DNA of 64,000 bases from Cryptomeria japonica. Taxonomy: Eukaryota > Streptophyta > Pinopsida > Cupressales > Cupressaceae. The stretch is from positions 337,310,793-337,374,792 of the forward strand of contig NC_081408.1 of assembly GCF_030272615.1 (NCBI RefSeq). The letters run 5' to 3'. Both the position numbers and the translations under genes were made by a program. This document shows, piece by piece, positions 1-11,645 of this stretch (position 1 is the first letter of the stretch; every line of letters begins with the position of its first letter). The notes under the pieces were generated by a model, which made no database searches, was not told where the DNA came from, and saw only the letters and a program-made list of their open reading frames with translations.

Positions 1-751
1 GCACACTACAACCAATAGCTTTAATGACCCTTTTTAAATTCAAATTTGAAACTCAGCCGCAGATCCTGCCCAGTCTGGCAGATCAAACGATTAGTATTGA
101 TCGATTTGGCAATTTAACTTCCATTGGTACTTGCGGATCCATAAAAATCATGACAAATCAGTACCATGCCATCTTCTAACCCAACGCTATCAGCGGCCCC
201 ACCATTGGTCCTCTTGGTCAGCCTGGGACACATGGCATCATCTCGTGATGTGCGGTTCATAATCTTCTCGCAACTTCTATCTCGGGGATACGAGGGCCAT
301 CAAATATGTTTGCACTTTACCGCTTCAACACAATGTTTGCTAACCTCTTCAATTTTAAAAGTCGAGAACCTTTTCGCCCCAAACATAACATCACCATCCA
401 TTTGCAACATGTGCTAATTGATAGGACCATTAGTAAACCGGTCTATACTGCCCGAGAACCGGTAACACAAGTTTTTAGAATGTTACACTGCCAGCTTGCC
501 TTTTTCCATTGAAGACACATGGCATTATCTTGTGATACCACGGTCTTTATCTTCCCTTCATTTTCAACCATGGGGAAGCACAGATAGATCTATCCTGCCT
601 TTATCAACTGGCTGAAATACTTAGAAATTCTAGAATTAGGAAAATTTAATGGGCGCAGGCACAAATATTTAAATGGGACTGACCATAGGGAAAAATTTTG
701 TGCAACTTTAGGAAAATCATTAGATGGACTAGTGTAACACAACTTAGTGCT
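1..751. other. No recognisable gene; weak internal duplication
   Basis: Only short chance reading frames are seen. Two stretches look like diverged copies of each other, around 228-275 and 512-560: both carry an ACACATGGCAT core followed by a TCTTCTC or TCTTCCC pyrimidine tract about 285 bases apart. This may be the decayed 3' region of the minus-strand reading frame to the right, but nothing identifies it. Confidence 0.3.
23..23. other. (placeholder entry, no feature; disregard)
   Basis: No feature is claimed at this position. Confidence 0.
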
Positions 752-2341
752 TTAGGAAATAAAATGGCCCCGCCAATGGTAACCAACCCTAGGCCTAAGT
801 GGGAAAAAGTAATAACAAAATATAACAATGTTAAGGTTTTTCTTCACAAGGCCTTGGAAAATTTGATGAACCCTAAACCCTAGACTTTGAATTTTGACAG
901 AGGACACAATAAAACCAGAATGATCAATATTTAAGCTCAAAAATGAAAATTCTTGTGCAATAAATTTCAAGGCTATCAGGCCCAAGGATTCTCGGAGGCT
1001 CACATTCTTTGCTTGCATTTTCTCTAGACGATGGCTCTTTTTTATGAAACCTGAAAACATAGCCTTCGAGGTTTCTTCCATCATTTCTACTTTATCATAT
1101 GTCGTGGTGTACAAGAGATTGACCCCGACAACATGTAAGGTGTAATCATTGGGTCTCATTTGGGCCATCGACTTGTCGACCTTTGGGAACATGGTCGCAA
1201 AGAAGAGACTATTCTTTTCCTCGCTGAAATATGTCTATACATGCGGATGGGCTGGCTTGGTACCATCCTTCTCCTTTCTCTTACCAGTCTTGCCAATACG
1301 TGGAGTCTTGGAGTAGGTAACCTGATGCTGATAAGCATCCGGGTTTGCAATAGCTTGGCTTGCAAACGCTACACCAGGAGGGATTGCAAAGGGTAATTGG
1401 GAAATAGGGCCACTGAAAGAGGTCTAAATGGGATGTGCAAGCGTGGTTTGCGAAAATAACGTGACAAAAGGAGAGGCTCCTAAAAAAGCTAGATCAATGG
1501 ACGCTACCCCGACATTTGGGGGAGGAGTGGACTCTCCAAAACCAATCCTATGTGAGACAGTGGCTATATCAGGCATCTGTGGGAAAAACACTGCATAAAG
1601 AAAATCAAGGGCAGGGAACGAAATAGAGACCTGCGATAACACAACTTGAGGGTCGACTGGCGCTTCGGTGGGTGCTAATGTGAGGGTAGTGAGGATTTGG
1701 GTAGGCATAGATGCATTTTGGGATGCTACAAAAGACATAGATTGAGTAGAGAGGAAGGGCAGAGAAGGGTGTACCTGAGCCTAGAAGTCACCGGTCGCTG
1801 ATAGGTTAGAGGAACCACAGGGACCCGAAAAGATGAACCCTTCTTGGCAGAACCTAGATATTGCTTTTTACTGAAAGGGGAATCAGGCACCTACTTCTCA
1901 ACTGATCTTTTGGCGGTTTGGGAATGGGGTCTCCAAATTGAACTAGTGAGAGGAAGAGGAATAATAGACTCATTCTTGCTCTTCTACATTTATAACTTCT
2001 ACCTCTTGATGTTGGGCCTCCTCGAGGGATGAGTCGCCACGTGGGGACTCATCGCCTGTCTCTTCATCTGATTTTTTGTGTTGTCTCCATTCAACCTCAA
2101 AACACTTGTTGAAAGGAGTGTTCTCAATGTTAGCCATGGGCTGATTCACTTCTTGAGGGTAGATCCATAAACCCTCCCTCTTTTTCATAGGCCATGAATC
2201 CAATCTCATGGCTTCTAGCATGCTCCAGGGAATGGGGTTCGCTGGGTTGTACTTTTGTAGGATAGAGTAAAATTTCAACCATGAGGGACGTTTCAAAATA
2301 AGAAAATCATTCGGACCCACATAGAGATTTGGGTCATTCAC
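752..2341 (-). pseudogene. Decayed unrecognised reading frame
   Basis: Three minus-strand open pieces (2341-1970, 1738-1424, 1192-752) lie in the same reading frame. The gap between the last two reads through in frame with two TAG codons; the gap between the first two contains stops and probably a local frameshift. Read together they give about 500 residues. The N-terminal part has GPNDFLILKRPSW and PIPWSMLEAMRLD, then an acidic EEQE-rich stretch, a Pro/Thr/Ser-rich middle, and a C-terminal part with FSGFIKKSHRLEKMQAKN and SLRESLGLIALKF. I do not recognise the family and no transposon domain is visible. The 3' LTR of gypsy1 begins 39 bases upstream of the first piece, so the frame may have been cut by that insertion. 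A decayed transposon-carried ORF or a host pseudogene are both possible. Confidence 0.45.
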
Positions 2342-2379
2342 TGGCGGGTTGGTGCGTCCTTCCTATCGTGCCTGTGAAA

Positions 2380-3449
2380 TGTATACATGCAGCTGCAACA
2401 CAAAACACTCAATAGATCATTACAAGCATGGTTAATGAATTTAAAACAAAGAAAGATAAAACCATAGCTAAGCAATCTATAGCCTCCTAGTAAATGCGAG
2501 TATGAATTTTCCTCTCAGATCTGGTTAGGAAAATTCCAGTTACTTCACTACACCTAGATGGAGGATTTTAATGATAAATGATGCATTTAAGCTAGCAATG
2601 ATAATGATTAAGCTACATGATTCCATGATTATGCTAGAAAATATGCTAAAATGATGTTATTAAGCTACGATAACAATGCTCAAATGATAAACTAAGATTG
2701 CATATGCCTATAGCAACAATGCCTAAGATGCAAATGAGATGGGATGATTATTGCTCCAAAATGGGGTCTAGTTATAGAATTTTCAAGGCCAGGGGTAGGG
2801 TGGCAGGAATAAACGGTCAAGATTAAGTTTGAAGATATCAATTGTGAAATTGGAGGAGGTTGGAAAGAGGTTGGATGAAAGGGAACATTTTCCATCTCTA
2901 TGGTGACAAGTGTCAAGAAGCTTCTAGAAAGGTTGGATGAAAGGGAACATTTGCCATCTCTATGGTGACAAGTGTCAAGAGACTTTGCTCATGAGAGAGC
3001 AAGTGTCTAAGGAAAGGGGACATGTTTGTCAGGATGTGCAAGCTAGAATGGGGTTAGTTAAACCCGGGGTTAGGTGGAATGAGATAGGTTTAGAAGGGGT
3101 TAGGTTAGGTGGTTAGAAGTTAGGAGAATTTGAATTTAAAAATTCAAATAATAGGAAAAGGCTAATTAATCTCAACAACTCATAAATTGATTTATTTTAA
3201 TTAATTAGGGGATTTAGAAGAAATGAATTTGATGATGAATTTGATGGGGGGAATTAATTAATTTGAATTAATTAATTAAAGGGGATTATGAAAATGAACA
3301 TATTAAATAAATCCTTAGATTTATTAATAAGTAGATGAAAGGGGGAATTTAATCAAATTACTTAATGAAATCAATTAAATTGGGAAGGGGATTAATTAAA
3401 TAATTGATTATTTAATTAATTATCTTCAGACCATTTTTAGGTGTATACA
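2380..3449 (-). repeat. 3' LTR of gypsy1
   Basis: A 1070-bp segment bounded on both sides by the perfect palindrome TGTATACA, so it has the TG...CA ends of an LTR. On the minus strand it is immediately preceded by a purine tract. No second copy exists in the window because the 5' end of the element is missing. The inside is A/T-rich (AATTAATTAA runs at 3150-3425) and contains a 62-bp tandem duplication. Confidence 0.75.
2869..2992. repeat. 62-bp tandem duplication inside the gypsy1 LTR
   Basis: GGTTGGATGAAAGGGAACAT starts at 2869 and again at 2931, each followed by a nearly identical CCATCTCTATGGTGACAAG and GTGTCAAGA. Two copies, period 62. Confidence 0.85.
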
Positions 3450-3462
3450 TTTTGCCCCTCTT
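3450..3462 (-). other. Polypurine tract of gypsy1
   Basis: On the minus strand AAAGAGGGGCAAAA ends directly at the TGTATACACC start of the 3' LTR. This is the expected plus-strand primer site and fixes the LTR boundary. Confidence 0.75.
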
Positions 3463-5148
3463 TGAAGCGAGGTGTGATGACGTGTTGATTCAAAGAATAA
3501 TCTCATTTTGATGATGATATTGGTTTGATAGGATGCCCCAACTCTTGATTGATAAATTGCGATATGATGATGCCCCCTCGGGAGATCAATTGAGATAATT
3601 GATATTTGGATTTTTTGGATCTTTGTGAAATTGATTTCCCAATAGATTATTGATTTAATTTCTGCAACTGTGGTTGATGAAAATGTGAGTTCTACAATCA
3701 CGGTGATGTGGTTCTTGATGATTTAGTCTCGTTTCAAGAATGACACCTCCTATATAAGACAAAGATGATCAAAGCATCTGGTTTCAGGAACAATATATCC
3801 TGTATAAGAAATGATCAGAACATCTGGTTTCGGGAAAGATACATCCTGTATAAGACATGAGGGAATTGATTTAGATGTGATTGATTGATAGAATTAATAA
3901 GATTGATTGGATAAAGAGCTGCTAGTTTGTTGATATCAAGTTGCAGAAAGATTTAGATATGTTGATGTTGGTTATGTTAAGAGGGTAGCATAAGATTTTC
4001 GCTGGGTCGACAATATCTGGAGAGATATGAGTCATCAGTCTGATTGTGTATATACTTGTGATGATACCTTGATGATTCTTGTGATAGATTTAACCTTGGA
4101 TAAAAGGAGCATGCAGGATCCCATGCAATAATGAAATGCAAGCTAAATGCAAATGCAAATGCAATGCAAAGCTACAAGTGAACCAGTCACTGGATTATTG
4201 TGTTTTTTGTCATCATTGAGCCTTTTAAAATGTGGGAAGTGAGCGCAAACATCGATGGTATAATTAAACCATGATGATCTGAGCATTTATTTCCTGGATT
4301 TTGATATGGCAAGTTAGCACAGGCATCGAGGTATAATTGAACTGAGATGACCTGAGTGTTGCTTGCATAAAACAGGCAGTACTAACCATTTCAATATGCA
4401 AATCAGAAATGTCTTCAATGATACTCCGATGATCATGTCCTGAGACAAATTTGCACACATTAATGATTAATTTTCAGACAACAGACAAGAAAAATATCAT
4501 GTTTCTTCCTTATTCCTCTAGTCAAAGACATCCTGGAGTCACTTCGAAATCATGATAGCGAAAATCAATATAGAAATGTTGAACAATTATGTTAGAAATA
4601 TGATCCAAAAGATATCATTCATTGAAAAGTGTGTGATGTTCTTAAACCATTTTTGTGATAGTTTGATGGTTGATAATTTGATCTCGTGTTCAATATTGGA
4701 TATGTCACAGTTTTCGCTTGATAAGAGTTGTCTAACCATTTGTTTTACCTATTTGATTAAGCTCAAAATGATTAAGATTTTTGCCCCCCGCTAAGTGCAA
4801 GATTTTACTCCAAGCCTAGAAACAAATTTGTTATGATATACCTAATGATCTAAACCATGGCAAGAAGCCACCTGGGATGCCTGCGTATGTACAAAGCTTT
4901 ATGATGCATATGAACAGCACTGATGGAAAATGAATGCAAGCGGAAAGATGCATGAACTAATAGATGGAAGAGCTAGCTGACAGTTTGCGCCTGTTTGCTA
5001 AGTTTTCACCATCTGTTTTTATTGCACTTTTTCTCATATTTGTTTTTTTTTGGATTTTCTGCTTTTTCACTATTTTTGTTTTTTCTGATTTTTCACAGTT
5101 TTTTTTTTATTTTTCTGCTTTTTCAGTATTTTTTATTTTTTTGCTTTT
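3463..5148 (-). other. 3' untranslated region of gypsy1, no gene
   Basis: 1.7 kb between the integrase stop and the polypurine tract, with no credible reading frame. It holds three imperfect copies of a ~46-51-bp unit at 3725-3865 (TCTGGTTTCAGGAAC, then TATCCTGTATAAGA). A pyrimidine-rich stretch at 5036-5157 is built of TCTGCTTTTTCA-type units, which is purine-rich on the element's own strand. Confidence 0.5.
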
Positions 5149-7029
5149 TCAAACATAAAACTTCTTTAGATGCATGCTATTGATGGGTTCTTCAAGTTGA
5201 TCTCCATCTTGTGTTGATAGTTGATATGCTCCTAATCTGAATACTATTGTGATCACAAATGGACCTAACCAGTTTGGTTCAAACTTTCCTTTCTTTTCTC
5301 GATCTACCTGGTTGCGTGGATTTTCTTTTAGTACTAGTTCCCCTACTTGAAAAAATTGTGGTTTGACCCTGTGATTATAGCTCCGGCACATTCTTTGCTG
5401 ATATACCTTTAAATGATCAAAGGCATTTTGTCTTCGTTCATGGATCAGTTCTAACTCTTGTAATCTAGATACTCGTTGTTCTTCATTTGAGATGAGACCT
5501 TTTAATGATGTTTGTAGAGAAGGTATCTCTACTTCTATTGGCAGTATTGCTTCTGATCCATAAACAAGAGAGAAAGGTGTGGCACCTGTTGGTGTGTGGA
5601 TACTGGTACTGTAGGTCCATAGAGCAGGGTTTAATTGAATATGCCAATCTTTGCTATCGTCATTCACTGTCTTTTTGAGGATTTTCAGAATAGTTTTGTT
5701 TGATACTTTTACTTGCCCATTGTTTGATGGTCATTGGTATTCCATAGCGACAGATGATATAATTCAAGATAAATGCAACAATTTGTTTTCCTGTGATATT
5801 TATGAGAGGTACTGCCTCAATCCATTTTGTAAAATATTTTGTAGCTACAAGGATGAATTTGTGACCATTAGATGAAGAAGGATTTATCTTTCCTACTAGA
5901 TCAAGACCCCATTGGCAAAAAGGCCAAGATGTTTCCAGAGCATGAAGTTCTTGTGCTGGTGCATGAATCAAATTCCCATGGATCTGACATTGTTTGCATG
6001 TTCTAGCTATTTGAAAAGAATTTTGTTCCATACTTGGCCAATAATAGCCCAAGTGTATGACTTTTTTCGAAAGGGTAAGACCACTTGAATGAGTGCCACA
6101 AATGTCATTATGGACTTCATGTAAGGCCTTCTCAGATTCTTCTTATTCAAGACATCTTAAAAAAGTACCGTCTAGACCTCATTTAAATAGGGTATCCACG
6201 ATGAGAGTAAAATGGGAGGATTGATGAATAAAGTTTATCTTTTGGTTCTTCGATAAGTTAGGAGGTAGGGTGTTATCTTTCAGGTATGTGTAAGTTTGGG
6301 AATCAGATAATTATGAGCGGGGTAAAACAACTCTTCCACTAGGAATTCATAACGTTGTTGATTTTCCTGTGTTTGAAGGAGAGAAGCAAGTGTAGCCATG
6401 GCGTCTGCTTCTTTGTTGTCATTTCTTGGAATCTGCTGGAAATTTATTTCTACAAAGTATTTCTTGATATCATCAACCATCTTTTTATAAGGCATTAATT
6501 TTGTCATCCTTTGTTTGATATTCATCATTAATTTGATTAATGACGAGCTGAGAGTCTCCAAAGACTTGAAGTTGTGTAATGTTCCATTGTACAGCCATTT
6601 TGATACCTGTAACTAAAGCTTCATACTCTGTTGTGTTGTTGGTGCATGGAAAGCTTAATTTGTAAGCTTTTGGGATTGTATGACCTTGTGGTGTGATGAA
6701 TAGAATACCTACTCCTGATCCATGTTGTGTTCCATTATTGATGCTTGTTCCTGGATTGATATTCGGGTGATGTATTGTAAGATACGGATCGAACCCTGGA
6801 ATGTCTGTATATGACCAGGTGAAATTGTTTTGCCTCCTTTTGAAGGGTTCCAAATATTTTTTCCTTGCTAGTTTTGATAGAGAAGTTGTTGGATATAGAT
6901 CAGTTGTGCCAATGATAAATGTCTTTGTTGTTTCCATCAGGATAGATAACTTCTCTTGATAAAATTCTGGTAAGGTGTCAAATCTCCCATCTTCCGGCAC
7001 CTCGAGGAGGTTTTCACCGTTAGATGCAT
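5149..7029 (-). pseudogene. gypsy1 pol remnant: linker end, RNase H (aRNH) and integrase, RT deleted
   Basis: The minus frame from 7029 starts with linker sequence (EVPEDGRFDTLPEFYQEK) and the pre-RT signature FTWSYTDIPGFDP...HHPNINPG. It then jumps at about 6750 into an RNase H (GSGVGILF, CTNNTTEYEAL, VFGDSQLVI), so the whole RT and its own RNase H are deleted. The first RNase H catalytic Asp is replaced (NNG instead of DG). A frameshift near 6500 separates the RNase H end (IPRNDNKEADAMATL). Integrase follows. Its HHCC finger is readable (HEVHND...CKQC) and the first catalytic Asp lies in WGLDLVG. A deletion after YGIPMTI removes the second Asp, and the catalytic Glu position reads NGQVKVS. 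The C-terminal GKFEPNWLGPFVI module is intact. The element cannot be autonomous. Confidence 0.85.
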
Positions 7030-7034
7030 CCTTT
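7030..7034. other. Target-site duplication CCTTT, left
   Basis: CCTTT directly precedes the TG of the 5' LTR and matches CCTTT at 17030-17034 after the 3' LTR. Removing the inserted element and one copy restores the gypsy1 linker frame. Confidence 0.9.
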
Positions 7035-8693
7035 TGTAGCGTCATAAATTGTACGCACTCGCTAGGGTGGTACAATTTCACACCTAGTTTAGCACCCGCC
7101 TTAGCGCATTTTGCATTCTGCATTGCATTTCTCCTTAAGCACTTAATTAATCAAATTAATTAGGTCTAAAGTCTTATTTCATCATTCTCTACATCATAAA
7201 GTAGGGCCCTTTCACTAAAGCGCGCCCTTCGCATTTTATTCCTCCAATACATCACTTAATCAAAAACCCTAATTAAGTCCTATTTCAAACTTGGGGGCTT
7301 GGTTTCGGGGTCTAAACATCTCGAAATCACCTGTAACTTCGGGATTCTCTCTAAAATCATCATATCTGACGGCCCTGAAAATTTGGTGAAAAGTTGTCGG
7401 GACCATGGCGCCCATGCAACATGGTCCCGGACATTTTTCCCGAAATTTTGGGAGCACGATCCAATCATAAAATAAAGTTTAACCCCAAGAAATTGGCGGG
7501 ATATTCAATCTCTAGGTCGGCCAAAATACGAATTTACGACCTAGGGTTTCATACATAAAAGCTCTCTTTCCTCATTTGAAGGGATCCGATTTTTGTTTCC
7601 AGGAACTTCATATGCAGTGAAAGAGCAGATCTTTGAAGACTTCAACAATACTCAACATCATTCTATCAAGCATCTATCAAATTCATTCATTCATCCAATT
7701 AGGGCTTGGAAGACATTGAAGAACAATAGGAGATTACCGACTGAAGATTGGCTTGTACTCCTCCCTTGAGGGTTGGGTATGATTTCATATTGTTTTCATG
7801 TCCTTACATAAGCTTTGATATATCATTTATTCATGCTTTAGATCACATTGCATCTTGATTTAGAGCATTTGCATTATCATTTACAAGCAATTAGGGTTTA
7901 CTGTCTAGGTTGCTCTAGTTTGCTTTCTTGTATTTTGGACCTTGCACACACACTAGGTCTGCACACACAATACATTTTACAAAACAACTTGGCTATTCGT
8001 GGAGGTGGAAATCACCAAAGCAGGGGTTTGACTAAGGCAAAACCCTATATAGCCGCCCTTCCCCCTTTTCAGATATTATTGCAGGTTTCGGGATTCGGAC
8101 GACGCCGCAAGACACAAATCCGGAAAGAGGAGACTGAGACAGAACTCTGTGTGCAATTGCAGCTCAGAAGACTGGGACAGGGGTGCTGGGCGCCCTGGTC
8201 CTGCCAGGACAGGGGCGCTGGGCGCCCTGGTCCCTGGGACAGAGGCGCTGGGCGCCCTGGTCCTCTGGACAGACAGCTTTCCGACAGTTTCCAGACAGTG
8301 TTTCAGGGTGCAAAACAGTGGTTTCCGGTGCAGTTTTCAGGACAGCGGCGCCTGCGCCCCCGTCCCGAACATTTTCAGTCTGATTTCGACTCCAGGTACA
8401 TATCTGTATTCTTATTTTATCCTTACATTTACAGCTGTTCATTGTTTAATCTCAATTCTGCAAACTTGTTACTAGTTCATACTTACATTTCGAGGTTAGG
8501 GTTTGAACTTGTATCATTTTAGCTTTCAATTTCAACAAGGGAATAGAAATCCTAATAGATATCCCGTGGCTCTCTCTTTCACTAAAAGAAGTAGCCAACC
8601 GTGCGATATCTCTAGGCTCTTTCGTATTCCGCAATGTGTGTCAAAAGTTAGGATTAGGGTACATTGTTCTAGTCTCGCTTTTTCCCTTACACA
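7035..8693 (+). repeat. 5' LTR of the PMD element
   Basis: 1659 bp, TGTAGCGTC... to ...CCCTTACACA, nearly identical to 15373-17029. It contains AATTAATCAAATTAATTAGG, a GGGACCATGGCGCCCATG motif near 7398, a TACATAAAAGCTC promoter-like site near 7550 and three GC-rich tandem units at about 8173-8275. The end is fixed by the TSD: CCTTT follows at 8694. Confidence 0.92.
8173..8275 (+). repeat. Three GC-rich tandem units in the LTR
   Basis: Three ~30-32-bp units of the form GGACAGGGGCGCTGGGCGCC followed by CTGGTCC, each holding the self-complementary GGGCGCC. The same array occurs in the 3' LTR near 16511-16613 with several C/T and G/A differences. It stands out from the AT-rich surroundings. Confidence 0.85.
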
Positions 8694-9712
8694 CCTTTAT
8701 TTTCACTTTTTCTCAGTCTAATGTTGCCAATAAATGCTTTTCAACATTAGACTTGATATTCTTTTCTTTATGTTCACTTTTGCGAATAGGAGATTTGACA
8801 CCCATTTCACTTGAAGATACATTGCTGAAATTCGTGGTGAGAGTTATTGTAAGTTCAACTTCATTAAGATATAAAGATATGGCATGGTCATTACGAAAGG
8901 TATCAATGGTGGTATGTCCTTCATTTTCCCAATCCATAGGTTCAGGATGAATTAAGGATAAAAGGATCCTCATGTTGCATTGTTTCAAAGATATTAGATG
9001 TCATGATAGAGATGTCAAGGCTTTCAATATGTATTTTCATATCTAAAACGATACTCTCATCAGAATGATCTCGCGCAAGTAGCTCCTGATCGTCCTCGGT
9101 TAAGTCCATGTCGACCAAATGTGATTCTAATTCAAGTAGGCTAGTTCCTAACATTTTCCCTGCATATGCGTGAACTACATCGACATCTACATCCTCTTCT
9201 TCTCTTTCAATTTCAAGTTGTTCTTATTTGTTTTTCCATGATAGCAAATATTATTCATTCCCTCGATCTCTTAGCTGCATTTGTTTTTCCATGTTTGATA
9301 AAATTGACGCAAATGATTGTTCCTTGGATTGTGTGCTTGAAGATGCTACCTTTCTTTTATGTGAAACTATGACCTCTTGAGTTGATTTCAGATTACTACA
9401 ACACTACATTGGATTTGAGTCTATTGATATTGTGATTTCCTGCCCATTATAGGGAAATTTTAGGCACTGATGACATGTTGACGTAATAGCCTGTATATAA
9501 TGTATCCATGGTCCTCCCAAGAGTATGTTATATGGTAGGTCCAAGTCTAGAACTTGGCATGCTGTGTCTTTTTGCAAAGGTCCCACGTTGATGGGTAAAA
9601 TCACAATTCCTTGAGAGGATTTCTCTTCTTCATCATAGGCTTTAATGGTGATCTTTTTTCGGGGATCAACTGCATCTTCAAAATAACCTAGAGCATGGAT
9701 AAGACTCAAAGA
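8694..9712 (-). repeat. Second copy of gypsy1 linker/protease, transplanted behind the 5' LTR
   Basis: 1019 bp that match 17030-18048 without gaps and with about 7 substitutions. The sequence is gypsy1 antisense: linker (frame 8988-8713 with DHAISLYLNEVELTITL and FSNVSSSEMGVKSPIR) and the C-terminal half of the protease (9709-9404, with YNILLGGPWIHYI). The match begins with the TSD CCTTT and stops abruptly at CTCAAAGA (9712), where RT sequence of the PMD element begins. It occupies the place where the element's own primer-binding site, gag and protease should be. Confidence 0.92.
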
Positions 9713-11645
9713 TTTATCAGGACGTCTCGCTAAGTGGGTTATGATGTTAACTAAATTTGACCTTAAATTTGTTTCACAAAGAGCAATTAAAGGACAAGCG
9801 TTGACTGATCACTTAGTTGAGGCTCCTTCACCTTTTTCATTCCCTAACCCTGAGTCCTTTCCTGATGACTTCATTCTTTCTATAGAGAAAGATGAAACTT
9901 GGGAATTATATTTTGATGGCTCTAAGTGTCGTACGGGATCGGGGGCAGGTGTTGTTTTGGTTTCTCCTACAAAGAAATCTATTCCCTTATCATATCGTCT
10001 AAATTTCCTGTGTACCAATAACGTTGCTGAGTATGAGGCTCTTATAGCAGGAATAAAAGCAGCCCTAGCTCTTAATATAAAACACATACATATCTATGGA
10101 GATTCACAATTAATTATAAGACAAGTAACAGGAATATATCAAGCAAAACAAGACAAATTATCACAATATAAAGACCTTGCTATATCTTTATTACAAAATT
10201 TTGATTCTTATACCATGGAACCTGTCCCTCGAAAAGATAACCGACATGCGGATGCGATGGCATGTGTGGCTTTGTTAGTATCTTTAGAGGACCCTATGGT
10301 CGATCTTAACTTCGTTATTCACAATCTTACTTCTCCAGCTATTGAAGATGATTCTAGCTTGGTAACATGTTGTGACTTTGTAGACTCAGATGAATGGTTC
10401 TCGCATATTGTAAGATATTTGACCGATGGTACCTTCCCTGATTCTGCTAATAGGAACACTAGGGCTAGAATCCGCAAGTTGTCTGCTAGGTATATCATCC
10501 TTTCTAATGTCCTTTATCGAAGGGGTTATGATGGTCTTCTTCTTCGTTGTCTTAACAAGTCGGAAATCCCTGTTGCTCTTGAAGAGGCACATTTGGGTGC
10601 CTGTGGGGGGCATTTTGGGGGCAAATCCCTGGTTCATAGGTTGCTTCGTATGGGATACTATTGGCAAACTATGCAGAAGGATTCCTTCTCATTTGTTAAG
10701 AAATGTCAACAACACAATAATCTGATTCATGCTCCTGCCCAAGAACTTTGTTCTCAAGTAGCTTCTTGGCCTTTCTCCGCATGGGGTTTGGATCTTATTG
10801 GAAAAATCTCTCCTCCTTCATCTCAAGGACACACCTTCATTATAACTGCAACAAATTACTTTACGAAGTGGGTAGAAGCTATTCCTCTTCGCTCTACTAC
10901 TGCTGAAGTGATTTGTCAATTTCTTCTAGAAAACATTATTTCTCGATTTGGGATACCTTCCACTATTATCTCAGATAATGGAACATCGTTTAAGAACAAG
11001 GACGTGAAGAAATTCCTTGAGAAGTATCATATCAAACATCGATTTTCTACACCGTATTACCCTCAGTCAAATGGTCAAGCCGAATCATCCAATAAGATAA
11101 TTGAGCAAATTCTTCGTAAAACCGTAAATAAGCATGGTAAGGATTGGAGTAACCAGCTAATCTACGCTCTTTGGGCCTACCGAACGAGTGTACGAATTGC
11201 TACGGGAACTACTCCTTATAATCTTGTTTATGGTGCTGACGCTATTATGCCCTTAGAGTTAGAAATTCCATCACTTAGGGTTTCTCTTAAAGGTATAGTG
11301 GATGATGACTCCTATAGAGAACAACGACTTCAACAGCTTGAGATGCTTGATGAACAGCATATAAACGCTCTTGAGCATATTCAAGCGTATCACAAAACCC
11401 TACAGCGAAGCTATAATGATAAGGTCATTCAACGTTCCTTCTCAGTAGGTGATTTAGTCCTTTATGAGAATCAGCGCAATGTGAATGCCTTGCCGGCCGA
11501 AAAGGGAAAATTTAGTCCTAATTGGCTTGGACCATATATCGTCATTGAGGATTATGGATCAGGTGCTTACAAAATAGCGGATGTAGATGGTACGCCTCTT
11601 AAAGAACCTATCAATGCTATGCACTTGCGTAGATATTATGCTTAA
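9713..11645 (+). pseudogene. PMD-element pol remnant: RT C-terminus, RNase H, integrase
   Basis: The open frame runs from the junction (LSGRLAKWVMMLTKFDLKFV, the end of the RT connection) to the stop at 11643-11645, over 640 residues without interruption. The N-terminal 35 residues carry VSQRAIKGQALTDHL. RNase H follows with ELYFDGSKCRTGSGAG, CTNNVAEYEAL, IYGDSQLII and RKDNRHADAM, so its acidic residues are in place. Integrase: the zinc finger keeps HLGACGGHFGG and KKCQQHNN, but one of the two C-terminal Cys appears lost. The DDE core has WGLDLIGK, ISDNGTSFKN and PQSNGQAESSNK. The C-terminal module has GKFSPNWLGPYIV and ends in MHLRRYYA. The domains read as functional, but the RT is cut off by the junction at 9712/9713. 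Confidence 0.9.

Noticed and set aside
23-23. A single-base placeholder line in the feature list
   Set aside because: It carries no claim (confidence 0) and should be ignored.
4782-4800. GCGGGGGGCAAAA on the minus strand as the gypsy1 polypurine tract
   Set aside because: No TG-starting LTR follows it, whereas the tract at 3450-3462 abuts a TGTATACA-bounded LTR.
5036-5183. Small Phe-rich membrane-like frames around 4964-5183
   Set aside because: They are translations of a T-rich tract in the gypsy1 3' region and have no coding character.
7035-9712. Reading the full 2.7-kb duplicated segments (7035-9712 and 15373-18048) as LTRs
   Set aside because: The polypurine tract and CCTTT target duplication place the LTR end at 8693/17029. 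The remaining 1019 bp are gypsy1 host sequence, and the segment does not end in CA.
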